The notes beneath the pieces are model-generated. The model had not been told where the DNA came from. It made no database searches and saw only the letters and a program-made list of their open reading frames with translations. A stretch of 64,000 nucleotides of DNA, taken from contig NZ_QNRE01000014.1 of NCBI RefSeq assembly GCF_003315035.1, positions 1-64,000 on the forward strand. Reading direction: 5' to 3'. The position numbers and the translations under genes are program-made. This DNA is from Nocardia puris (GTDB lineage Bacteria > Actinomycetota > Actinomycetes > Mycobacteriales > Mycobacteriaceae). The stretch's first letter is position 1. Every line of letters starts with the position of its first letter. Shown piece by piece: positions 1 to 7,594 of this stretch.

Positions 1-333
1 GCACTGACATTCATCGACACACTATTGAGTTCTCAAAGAACACACGCACACCCATCCACACCAGAATCACCCGGCACTTCAGAGAGGCAACTTTTTCTCA
101 GCTTAGCCCGACCAACACCCAGAACCAAATCCAGGAACCAACCGAACCAGTGTGATCGCCAGGCGCTCCTCGTCCTACCTCGTTTCCCTGGCTGGCGTTT
201 CCGCTCGGCCCCGGGTCGGTGTCCGTGTCGCTCTGACTTGGATAAAGTTACGTTGCGCTCTGCACGATGTCAAATCGCCTGGTCAGAAAGGGTTTTCGTC
301 GGCAACTAGATCAACACCGCGCCGGGGAGAAGA
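1..333 (-). promoter_or_regulatory. rRNA operon promoter and leader
   Basis: This gene-free stretch lies just downstream of murA, where actinobacteria of this group carry an rRNA operon. On the minus strand there is a -35 box TTGACA (268-273), a 17-nt spacer and a -10 box TAACTT (245-250). Further along, at about 21-43, the minus strand reads TGTTCTTTGAGAACTCAATA, the boxA-like antitermination element that precedes 16S rRNA in actinobacteria. The leader is relatively AT-rich. The rRNA genes themselves would lie to the left of position 1. A second upstream promoter inside murA is possible but I did not see one clearly. Confidence 0.8.
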
Positions 334-1614
334 TCAATCCGGGGCGCCGACCCGCTCCACGAGCCCACCGAGTGCCTGGAGCTGCTCGACGAAGTTCGGG
401 TAACCGCGGTCGATGTGGAAGACGTCGTGCACTTCGGTGGTGCCGTCGGCGACCAGGCCGGCCAGCACCAGACCCGCGCCGGCCCGGATGTCGGAGGACC
501 ACACCGGCGCCGAGGACAGCCGCGGGATGCCGCGCACCACCGCGTGGTGACCGTCGGTCCTGGCGTCGGCGCCCAGGCGGATCATCTCCTCCACGAAGCG
601 GAACCGCGCCTCGAAGATGTTCTCGGTGATCATCGAGGTGCCGTCGGAGATGGCGGCCAGGCCGATGGCCATCGGCTGCAGGTCGGTCGGGAAACCGGGG
701 AACGGCAGGGTCGAGAAGTTCACCGCGCGCGGGCGTTCGGGCTGCACCACGCGGAAACCGTCCACGTCGAAGGAGATCCGGGCGCCCGCGGAACGCAGTT
801 TGTCCAGCACCAGGGACAGGTGCTTGGGGTTGATGCCGGTGACGCGGACGTCGCCCATGGTCATCGAGGCGGCGATGCCCCAGGTGGCGGCGACGATGCG
901 ATCGCCGATCACGCGGTGGTCGGTCGGGCGCAGACGCTCGACGCCCTGGATGGTCAGCACGGAGGTGCCCGCACCGCTGACGCGCGCGCCCATCTGCACG
1001 AGCATGTTGCACAGGTCGACGATGTCGGGTTCGCGCGCGGCGTTGTCGATCACCGTCTCCCCCTCGGCCAGCACCGCGGCCATGAGGATGTTCTCGGTCG
1101 CGCCGACCGACGGGAAGTCGAGGCGGATGCGGGCGCCGCGCAGTTCGTCGGCGCGGGCCACCACGCAGCCGTGCTCGATCTCGCTGGTGGCGCCCAGCAG
1201 GCGCAACCCCTGCTGGTGCATGTCGAGCGGGCGCGATCCGATCGCGTCACCACCCGGCAGCGCGACCACCGCGCGCTTGCACCGCGCCATGAGCGGACCC
1301 AGCACGCACACCGACGCGCGGAACTGCGTGACCGCGGGAAAGTCCGCGTGGTACTTGGGCTCCGCGGGCGTGGTGATGGTGACGACGGAGCGGTCGCCCG
1401 GCGCGTCGTCGGAGATCACGACCTCGCACCCGAGTCCGCGCAGCACTTCCGCCATCAGCGGAACGTCGAGGATGTCGGGGCAGTTCGTGATCGTGGACGT
1501 GCCCTCGGCGAGCAGGGCGGCGGCCATCAGCTTGAGGACGCTGTTCTTCGCGCCTCCCACTGCGACCTCGCCGACGAGCCGATTGCCCCCGGTGACCAGA
1601 AACCTTTCGCTCAC
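334..1614 (-). CDS. murA: UDP-N-acetylglucosamine 1-carboxyvinyltransferase
   Basis: MurA transfers enolpyruvate from PEP to UDP-GlcNAc, the first committed cytoplasmic step of peptidoglycan synthesis. The 426-residue product has the conserved N-terminus SERFLVTGGNRL, the KNS motif and the EPSP-synthase fold throughout. The active-site loop reads GGDAIGSRP, so the catalytic position that is Cys in E. coli (the fosfomycin target) is Asp at about residue 123, as in mycobacteria; intrinsic fosfomycin resistance is expected. I chose the GTG at 1614 because conservation starts there; an ATG at 1644 would add 10 unconserved residues. The gene is followed by the rRNA operon promoter and preceded, 90 bp upstream, by the adenosyltransferase gene. 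Confidence 0.97.
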   Translation of the reverse strand: MSERFLVTGGNRLVGEVAVGGAKNSVLKLMAAALLAEGTSTITNCPDILDVPLMAEVLRGLGCEVVISDDAPGDRSVVTITTPAEPKYHADFPAVTQFRASVCVLGPLMARCKRAVVALPGGDAIGSRPLDMHQQGLRLLGATSEIEHGCVVARADELRGARIRLDFPSVGATENILMAAVLAEGETVIDNAAREPDIVDLCNMLVQMGARVSGAGTSVLTIQGVERLRPTDHRVIGDRIVAATWGIAASMTMGDVRVTGINPKHLSLVLDKLRSAGARISFDVDGFRVVQPERPRAVNFSTLPFPGFPTDLQPMAIGLAAISDGTSMITENIFEARFRFVEEMIRLGADARTDGHHAVVRGIPRLSSAPVWSSDIRAGAGLVLAGLVADGTTEVHDVFHIDRGYPNFVEQLQALGGLVERVGAPD

Positions 1615-1704
1615 ACCGGCTAGCTTATCCACCGTCGGCGCCATCCCGGTGCGTGTACGCGATCCCGGTGTCCTGGCACACGATCGGCGGCCGGCGCGGC
1701 CGGA

Positions 1705-2280
1705 CTATTTCTTGCCGCCACCCGGCCGCCAGAGGATGTCACCGTCGGGATTGGTGTATCGGCTGAGAATGAACAGCAGGTCCGACAGGCGATTGAGGTA
1801 CTTCGCGGGCAGCGCGCTCGTGTCGTCGGGGTGCGCCGAGACCGCCGCCCAGGCCGAACGTTCCGCGCGCCGGGCCACCGTGCGGGCCGTGTGCAGCAGC
1901 GCCGCCAGCGGGGTGCCGCCGGGCAGGATGAACGAATTCAGCGCGGGCAGTTCGGCATTGAACTCGTCACACCAGCCCTCGAGCCGGTCGATGTAGTCCT
2001 GGGTGATGCGCAGCGGCGGGTACTTCGGATCCTCGACCACCGGGGTGGACAGGTCCGCACCCGCGTCGAACAGGTCGTTCTGCACCTGGCGCAACACCGC
2101 GAGCAGCTGCTCGGCGGGCTGTCCCAGCGCGATGGCCACGCCGATCGCGGCGTTCGCCTCATCACAGTCGGCGTAGGCGACCAGACGCGGATCGGTCTTC
2201 GACACGCGCGAGAAATCGCTGAGGCCGGTGGTTCCGTCGTCGCCGGTCCGCGTGTAGATCCGCGTCAGATGCACACTCAC
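1705..2280 (-). CDS. cob(I)yrinic acid a,c-diamide adenosyltransferase, PduO type
   Basis: The enzyme transfers the adenosyl group of ATP to cob(I)alamin to form coenzyme B12. The 191-residue protein begins with IYTRTGDDGTTGL, the family's N-terminal ATP-binding motif, and ends with a helical bundle containing LNRLSDLLFILSR, also family-typical. The GTG at 2280 was chosen because homology starts there; the open frame continues upstream without conservation. It lies 10 nt after the PucR-type gene on the same strand and may be co-transcribed with it. The same window encodes IcmF, a B12-dependent mutase. The mycobacterial homologue sits at the same place next to murA. Confidence 0.93.
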   Translation of the reverse strand: MSVHLTRIYTRTGDDGTTGLSDFSRVSKTDPRLVAYADCDEANAAIGVAIALGQPAEQLLAVLRQVQNDLFDAGADLSTPVVEDPKYPPLRITQDYIDRLEGWCDEFNAELPALNSFILPGGTPLAALLHTARTVARRAERSAWAAVSAHPDDTSALPAKYLNRLSDLLFILSRYTNPDGDILWRPGGGKK

Positions 2281-2290
2281 CCTGCCGAGC

Positions 2291-3484
2291 CTAGCCGGGC
2301 AGGCGCCGGTGCACCTCCAGCGCGAGGCACAGCTCGGCCACATCGCGCGGACGAGACAGCGATCGGCCGGTGCGCTCCTCGATCCGGCGCAGCCGGTGCC
2401 GCACCGTGTTCGGGTGCACGTGGATCCGGGCCGCGGTCTCGGCGGCGGAACCGCCCGCGTCGAGCCAGGCTTCGAAGGTCGCGATCAGGATGTCCCGGTC
2501 GTCCTCGGGCAGGGCGTCGAGCGGACCGAGCACCGTCTGCCCGATGCGGTGCATCACCTCGGGCGCGCTCACCGCGGCGACGGCGAGCGGGGAATCGTCG
2601 AAGACCTGCACGAATTCGCCCGGCGTTCGCGCTTTGCCGGTGATCGCCAGGCGCGCGAAACGCAGCGCCTCGCCGGTGTCGGCGAGATCGGCGAACGCGG
2701 GGCTGAGCCCGACCCGGGCCGACGCCCCGGCGCGCAACACCTCCAGCAGCACGTCGTGGCAGGCGGGTCTGCGCAGGTGGACGATGCCCACTTGCAGGTC
2801 GGGCAGCAGCCGCCAGGCGGAACGGATGTCGCGCGCGTCGAGCCGGTTCGCGATCTCCGGCAGGCCGGTGCGGCCGATCGCCGGCACCTCCGCCGCCACC
2901 ACGACGTACGGGCCCGAGGTGGGCAGGCGCAGCGCGTCGGCGGCGTCCCAGAGATTCTGCGTGTCGGTGATCCGGCCGAACAGGATCGCCTCCACCAGCG
3001 CCGACCGCTCAGCCTCCCGACCGAGGATCTGCGAGGTCAGCTGCTGCCGGTACGCACCGGTCATGGCCTGGGTGAAGGTGTCCATCGCGACCATGATCTG
3101 GGAGATCGCCGTGAGCACCGACTCGGTGTCGACATCACCGCGGCGGCGAGCCTCGGCCAGCGTGGTCTCCCAGATGAACCGGAACCCCACCCGGTAGGCC
3201 GCCATCACCGCGGTCAGCGGTACTCCCGTCACCGCGCGCTTGGTCCCGGTGTCGATCGCGATGGCGACGTCGGGGTCGGTGGCGCCGGACAACGCCTCGA
3301 ACACGTAGGTCATGTTGTCGACGCAGCTGCGCCGCAATTCCTCGGTGGTGACGATGCCGGGATTCGAGCGGTAGAAGTCGACGTCGCGCCGGATGACCTC
3401 CGCCATCGCGGCGCCGAGCTCCTCGACGCGCACGAGCAGGGACTCGGCCAGCCGGACGATGCTCGGATCGGGCGCGCTTCCCAT
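2291..3484 (-). CDS. PucR/CdaR-type transcriptional regulator
   Basis: This 397-residue cytoplasmic protein has a helical N-terminal half (RsbR-like), a central GGDEF-like region, and a C-terminal PucR helix-turn-helix (HTH_30) with the signature HPNTVRHRLRRIEERTG. Such proteins are usually activators, often of an adjacent divergent operon. It diverges from the PHA synthase gene at 3618, and the 133-bp intergenic region holds a nested inverted repeat (3511-3542), so control of the PHA cluster is a reasonable inference. The ATG at 3484 starts MGSAPDPSIVRL; an upstream GTG or ATG would add poorly conserved residues and run into the repeat. The effector is unknown. It is one of three PucR-type regulators in the window. 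Confidence 0.88.
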   Translation of the reverse strand: MGSAPDPSIVRLAESLLVRVEELGAAMAEVIRRDVDFYRSNPGIVTTEELRRSCVDNMTYVFEALSGATDPDVAIAIDTGTKRAVTGVPLTAVMAAYRVGFRFIWETTLAEARRRGDVDTESVLTAISQIMVAMDTFTQAMTGAYRQQLTSQILGREAERSALVEAILFGRITDTQNLWDAADALRLPTSGPYVVVAAEVPAIGRTGLPEIANRLDARDIRSAWRLLPDLQVGIVHLRRPACHDVLLEVLRAGASARVGLSPAFADLADTGEALRFARLAITGKARTPGEFVQVFDDSPLAVAAVSAPEVMHRIGQTVLGPLDALPEDDRDILIATFEAWLDAGGSAAETAARIHVHPNTVRHRLRRIEERTGRSLSRPRDVAELCLALEVHRRLPG

Positions 3485-3510
3485 GCCGACACCATAGGCC
3501 CGATGTGCCC

Positions 3511-3542
3511 GCGAACACTCCGGGATGCCCGACGTTGTTCGC
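3511..3542. promoter_or_regulatory. nested inverted repeat between pucR-type gene and phaC
   Basis: Outer arms GCGAACA (3511-3517) and TGTTCGC (3536-3542) enclose a second near-concentric inverted repeat CGGG-ATG-CCCG (3521-3531). The element sits between divergent start codons at 3484 and 3618 and is a candidate operator for the divergent regulator. Binding is inferred, not shown. Confidence 0.45.
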
Positions 3543-3617
3543 GCCACCATCGAATCCGATCTTGTCCCGGATCACGCTGGAAGTGTCCGACGACCAGCCG
3601 CACCAGGGAGCATCCGC

Positions 3618-5315
3618 TTGACGACCGTGACCGAGAACCCCAGGGAAGACGAACTCGCCGCCCCGCTCGACCTCCTGCTGATCAGCTCCACCCGCAGCTT
3701 CGCGGGACGGATGCTGCCCGACCGTTCCTGGCTGCGGATGGGCGCCGGACTGGCCAAGCGGTCGGGCACCGTCGCGGGCCGCCTCGGCCTGCTCACCCGC
3801 GAACTCGTCGACGTGGCCGCGGGCCGCTCCGAGCGCGCCCCCGCGCGCGCCGACAAACGCTTCGCCGACCCCGCCTGGCAGCACAATCCGTGGATGCGCC
3901 GGACCATGCAGGCGTACCTGGCCTCGGTGGACACCGCCGAGCGACTGTTCGCCGACGCGGATCTGGACTGGCACGACCGGGAGAAGCTGCGGTTCGTGCT
4001 GGACAACCTCATCGAGGGCCTGGCGCCGAGCAACAGCCCGGTGATCAGTCCGCTCGGATGGAAGGCGCTGATCGATACCGGCGGTCTGTCGGCCGTGCGC
4101 GGGCTGAAGGCGTTCGCCCGGGATATGGCGAGCAAACCGCGGGTGCCCGCGATGGTGGAGCCCGACGCGTTCACCGTCGGCGAGACGGTGGCGCTCACCA
4201 AGGGCGCGGTGGTGCTGCAGACCCGCATGTTCGAGCTCATCCACTACGCGCCGCAGACGCCGACGGTGCGCCAGATCCCGCTGCTGATGGTGCCGCCGGT
4301 GATCAACAAGTACTACATCATGGACATCGCGCCCGGCCGCAGCATGATCGAGTACTTCCTGTCCCAGGGCCAGCAGGTGTTCACCATCTCGTGGCGCAAT
4401 CCCCAAGCGCGGCACCGCGATTGGGGCCTCGATGCCTACGGCGGCGCGCTCGTCGAGGCGCTCGACGCCGTGCGGGCGATCGCCGGGACGCCGAGCGCGC
4501 ACCTGCTCGCGACGTGCTCGGGCGGCATTCTCGCGTCGATGGTCGCCGCCCACCTGAGCGCGATCGGCGAGGGCGACAAGATCGCCGGCCTCTCCCTGGG
4601 CGTCACCGTGCTCGACCACGACCGCGCCGGGTTCGCCGCCGCGGCGATGAGCGAACGCGCCGCGCAGGCCGCGATCCGGGCCTCGGCGCGACAGGGCTAC
4701 CTGGACGGACGGGCGATGGCCGAGGTGTTCGCCTGGCTGCGCCCGACCGATCTGGTCTGGCGGTACTGGGTGAACAACTACGTGCAGGGCCGCCCGCCCG
4801 CCGCGTTCGACGTGCTGTTCTGGAACGCCGACACCACCCGGTTGGCGGCCGCGCTGCACCGCGACCTGGTGCTCATGGGTCTGCGCAACTCGCTGACCAG
4901 GCCGGGCGAGGTGAGCATGCTCGGCACCCCGATCGACCTCGGCGCCGTCACCGCCGACGCGTACGTGGTGGGCGGTGTGGCCGACCACATCTGCCCCTGG
5001 CAGGCCACCTTCCGCAGCGCCCAGTTGCTCGGGTCCAAGGATGCCACCTACGTGCTGTCCTCCAGCGGCCACATCGCGTCGCTGGTCAACCCGCCCGGCA
5101 ATCCGCGCGCGTCCTTCCGCGCCGGGCCGGTCGACGCCGAAGGTCCCGACGAGTGGAAGGCGAGCGTCGAGAAATCCGCCGGTTCGTGGTGGCCGCACTA
5201 CGCGGCCTGGCTCGGCGAGCGCAGCGGACCCCAGGTCGAGGCGCCGCGGGCGCTGGGCGGCCGCGGATTCGAGCCCCTGGCACCGGCGCCCGGCACCTAC
5301 GTCCACCAGAAGTGA
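3618..5315 (+). CDS. phaC: polyhydroxyalkanoate synthase
   Basis: PhaC polymerises (R)-3-hydroxyacyl-CoA into storage polyester on granules. The 565-residue protein has the PhaC N-terminal region, then an alpha/beta-hydrolase core. The catalytic triad can be placed: Cys300 in the lipase-like box ATCSGG (the usual first Gly is Ala), Asp457 in VVGGVADHICPW, and His486 in SSSGHIASL. The TTG at 3618 was chosen because AGGGAG lies 7 nt upstream; a GTG three codons later is the alternative. It is followed after 14 nt by a hydratase and then a depolymerase. Class assignment (I or II) from sequence alone is uncertain; length suits either. Confidence 0.93.
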   Translation: MTTVTENPREDELAAPLDLLLISSTRSFAGRMLPDRSWLRMGAGLAKRSGTVAGRLGLLTRELVDVAAGRSERAPARADKRFADPAWQHNPWMRRTMQAYLASVDTAERLFADADLDWHDREKLRFVLDNLIEGLAPSNSPVISPLGWKALIDTGGLSAVRGLKAFARDMASKPRVPAMVEPDAFTVGETVALTKGAVVLQTRMFELIHYAPQTPTVRQIPLLMVPPVINKYYIMDIAPGRSMIEYFLSQGQQVFTISWRNPQARHRDWGLDAYGGALVEALDAVRAIAGTPSAHLLATCSGGILASMVAAHLSAIGEGDKIAGLSLGVTVLDHDRAGFAAAAMSERAAQAAIRASARQGYLDGRAMAEVFAWLRPTDLVWRYWVNNYVQGRPPAAFDVLFWNADTTRLAAALHRDLVLMGLRNSLTRPGEVSMLGTPIDLGAVTADAYVVGGVADHICPWQATFRSAQLLGSKDATYVLSSSGHIASLVNPPGNPRASFRAGPVDAEGPDEWKASVEKSAGSWWPHYAAWLGERSGPQVEAPRALGGRGFEPLAPAPGTYVHQK

Positions 5316-5329
5316 GAAGGAGACTCCCC

Positions 5330-5782
5330 ATGAGCACACATCTGACCGATCCCGCCGAACTGCTCGACCTGGTGGGCGAGAACCTCGGCACCGGCGACTG
5401 GCTCCAGATCACCCAGGGCCAGGTGAACCTGTTCGCCGACGCGACCGGTGATCACCAGTGGATCCACACCGATCCCGAACGGGCCGCCGCCGGACCCTTC
5501 GGCGGCACGATCGCGCACGGCTACCTGACGCTCTCGCTCGCGCCCGCCGCGATCTCCGAAGTCCTGACCATCGACAACCTCACCGCCGCGCTGAACTACG
5601 GACTGGACAAGGTGCGCTTCCCCGCCCCGGTCCCGGTCGGGTCGAAGCTGCGCACCACGGTCACCGTGCGCGCCGCGCGGCGCAAACCGGCCGGCCTCGA
5701 GGCGGTGTTCGGGCTGACCTTCGAGGTGGAGGGCAGCGAGCGGCCTGCGTGCGTCGCCGATGTGGTGGTGCTGTACCGGTGA
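5330..5782 (+). CDS. MaoC-family (R)-specific enoyl-CoA hydratase
   Basis: The 150-residue single hot-dog-fold protein carries the hydratase-2 motif: FADATGDHQWIHTD (about residues 36-49), with the catalytic Asp and His, followed by the GTIAHGYLTLSL segment. Members convert trans-2-enoyl-CoA from beta-oxidation to (R)-3-hydroxyacyl-CoA, the monomer for PHA synthase (PhaJ role). A strong AAGGAG lies 7 nt before the ATG at 5330. The stop codon overlaps the next start by 4 nt (GTGA), so translation is probably coupled. The position between synthase and depolymerase supports the PhaJ-type role; substrate chain length cannot be read from the sequence. Confidence 0.88.
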   Translation: MSTHLTDPAELLDLVGENLGTGDWLQITQGQVNLFADATGDHQWIHTDPERAAAGPFGGTIAHGYLTLSLAPAAISEVLTIDNLTAALNYGLDKVRFPAPVPVGSKLRTTVTVRAARRKPAGLEAVFGLTFEVEGSERPACVADVVVLYR

Positions 5783-6585
5783 CGCCGACCTACGTCGCCG
5801 CGGGCGGGCAGCGGATCCGGGTCGACGTCCGCCCCGGCACGGGGGCGCCGCTGGTGCTCTGCAACGGCATCGGCGCGGCCTACGAAGTGCTGGAACCTTT
5901 TGTCACGCAGCTGGATTCGCAGCGGACCGTGGTGCGTTTCGACGTGCCCGGCACCGGCGGATCGCCCACCTCGGCCCTGCCGTACGGATTTCCGTACCTG
6001 GCCTGGGTGCTGGGCCGGGTGCTGACGGCGCTGGACATCGGCGTGGTCGACGTGCTCGGGCTCTCCTGGGGCGGCGCGCTGGCCCAGCAGTTCGCGTTCC
6101 AGAATCCGCGCCGGTGCCGCAGGCTCGTGCTGGTCGCCACCGGCACCGGGGTGCTGATGGTGCCCGCCCATCCCCGGGTGCTGGCCAGGATGGTGACCCC
6201 GCGCCGATTCCGCGACCCGTCCTACGCCGCGTCGATCGCCGCCGATCTGTACGGCGGCACGGTGCGCGAGCGCCCCGGCGAGGTGGCCGCACTCTTCGGC
6301 GCGCAACCGCACGCCGGATCGAAGGCGGGCTATCTGCACCAATTGCTGGCCGGATCGGTGTGGACGAGCCTGTTCGCGCTACCCGCGATCCGGCAGCGCA
6401 CGCTGGTGGTGGCCGGCACGGACGATCCGATCATTCCGATGGTCAATGCCAGGATCATGACCGGGCTGCTCCCCCACGCGACGCTGCACCGCCATCCCGG
6501 CGGGCATGTCGACCTGGTGACCAACGCGGGACGGCTCGCACCGGTGATCGAGGCGTTCCTGGACGAATCGGACGGACGACCGTAA
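5779..6585 (+). CDS. phaZ: alpha/beta hydrolase, probable intracellular PHA depolymerase
   Basis: This 268-residue alpha/beta hydrolase resembles intracellular poly(3-hydroxyalkanoate) depolymerases of the medium-chain-length type. Visible triad: Ser96 in GLSWGG, Asp215/216 in VAGTDDPIIP, and His243 in HPGGHVDL. The GTG start at 5779 overlaps the stop of the hydratase gene by 4 nt. There is no signal peptide, which fits action on granules in the cytoplasm. Together with phaC and the hydratase it makes a compact synthesis/mobilisation cluster. A general esterase is the alternative, but the neighbours favour PHA turnover. The gene ends 3 bp from the convergent DUF2550 gene. Confidence 0.82.
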   Translation: MTPTYVAAGGQRIRVDVRPGTGAPLVLCNGIGAAYEVLEPFVTQLDSQRTVVRFDVPGTGGSPTSALPYGFPYLAWVLGRVLTALDIGVVDVLGLSWGGALAQQFAFQNPRRCRRLVLVATGTGVLMVPAHPRVLARMVTPRRFRDPSYAASIAADLYGGTVRERPGEVAALFGAQPHAGSKAGYLHQLLAGSVWTSLFALPAIRQRTLVVAGTDDPIIPMVNARIMTGLLPHATLHRHPGGHVDLVTNAGRLAPVIEAFLDESDGRP

Positions 6586-6588
6586 CCG

Positions 6589-7011
6589 CTAAAGGCCGGG
6601 CATCCGGCGGGTGCGATCGCTCGGGCGCGACTCCACCCAGGAGAGGAAGGCCGCGCGGGCGCCGCGGTCGAGCGCGAGCTCGTAGCTGCCCTCGGCGTCG
6701 GAGACCTCGGTGACGATGATTTCGTCGGTCATGATGTCGTATTCGTCGCCGCGCGGGCCGCGCCGGTCACCCACCTCGATGCCGCGCCTGCGGATCGTCG
6801 AATCCGGGCCGAGCTTGAGGCTGGTGAGCTTGAAGAAGACGAGCCGGTCCTCGTCGTAGCGGATCAGTCCGTGCCGCCAGCCGTGGCCGCCCTCGGCGGG
6901 CAGGACCCGCAACAGCGCGGCGGTGCCGCCGCGGCGGATCATGATCAGGCGGTAGACGGAGACCAACGCCAGTGCGAGCAGCAGTAACACCAGAATGATC
7001 AGTACAACCAT
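6589..7011 (-). CDS. DUF2550 domain membrane protein
   Basis: The 140-residue protein has one N-terminal transmembrane helix (about residues 2-22) followed by a soluble DUF2550 domain including HGWRHGLIRYDEDRL and the near-C-terminal AFLSWVESRPS. The family is restricted to actinobacteria and is routinely encoded just after atpC, as here; its function is unknown. The ATG at 7011 gives the best match to the family start; a TTG five codons upstream with a GGAC-type site is possible. It is downstream of the atp operon on the same strand, separated from atpC by about 185 bp containing a strong hairpin, so it may be transcribed separately or by read-through. Confidence 0.82.
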   Translation of the reverse strand: MVVLIILVLLLLALALVSVYRLIMIRRGGTAALLRVLPAEGGHGWRHGLIRYDEDRLVFFKLTSLKLGPDSTIRRRGIEVGDRRGPRGDEYDIMTDEIIVTEVSDAEGSYELALDRGARAAFLSWVESRPSDRTRRMPGL

Positions 7012-7130
7012 CCCGGTCTGCAATGCTGTCCCGTCCTTTCGCTGGGCGCCGTGTCGAACGGTGCCGGATACCCAACCGTTGCGACATTCAAACACGAGTC
7101 TACAAACGGTCCCGCAACCGGGCCTGAATA

Positions 7131-7170
7131 CCGTTGTCGGCGGCGAAGATACCTTCGCCGCCGACAACGG
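7131..7170 (-). terminator. perfect 18-bp hairpin after atpC
   Basis: CCGTTGTCGGCGGCGAAG (7131-7148) and its exact complement (7153-7170) are separated by the four bases ATAC. The hairpin begins 26 bp downstream of the atpC stop codon. No T-tract follows on the minus strand, so it is a factor-independent terminator of the tail-less actinobacterial kind, or an RNA-stabilising/processing structure. Confidence 0.75.
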
Positions 7171-7195
7171 TGCCTATTCGAGAACCCTTGGGGTC

Positions 7196-7588
7196 CTAGG
7201 CGTTCGCGACCTGCTCGACCGCGCGCACCCGGCCCTGCGCCGCGCGCAGTTCCTCATCGGAGGCCGAACCCTCGGCCAGCACCTTGCGCGCCGCGTCGAC
7301 GTCGACCTCACCGGCGAACTCCGCGGACTCGGCCAGGATCCGGACCGTGTTCGCGGTCACCGAGAAGAAACCGCCGTGCACGGCCGCGACGATCCGCTCG
7401 CCGTCGACGGGCACGATATTGACCGTGCCGCCCTCGACGAGCTGGCCCAGCAGCGGCTCGTGGCCCGGCATGATGCCGATCTGGCCCTCGGTGGTCTGGG
7501 CGCTGACAAACGTCGCCTGCCCCGACCACAGCCGCCGCTCGATCGCGACGAGATCTACTGACATGTCTTTAGTGGACTCAGCCGCCAT
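7196..7588 (-). CDS. atpC: ATP synthase epsilon subunit
   Basis: AtpC is a central-stalk subunit of F1 that couples rotation and inhibits ATP hydrolysis. The 130-residue sequence has the N-terminal beta-sandwich (SVDLVAIERRLWSGQ, GIMPGHEPLLGQL, HGGFFSV) and a short C-terminal helical region. The start MAAESTKDMSVDL lies 6 bp after the atpD stop; the internal ATG at MSVDL is an alternative. It is the last gene of the atp operon, followed by the hairpin at 7131-7170. Confidence 0.96.
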   Translation of the reverse strand: MAAESTKDMSVDLVAIERRLWSGQATFVSAQTTEGQIGIMPGHEPLLGQLVEGGTVNIVPVDGERIVAAVHGGFFSVTANTVRILAESAEFAGEVDVDAARKVLAEGSASDEELRAAQGRVRAVEQVANA

Positions 7589-7594
7589 GAGTGA

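Noticed and set aside
2309..5782. A single 1157-codon plus-strand frame ending in the hydratase
   Set aside because: Only the last 150 codons (from 5330) are the MaoC hydratase; the rest is antisense to the PucR gene or out of frame with phaC.
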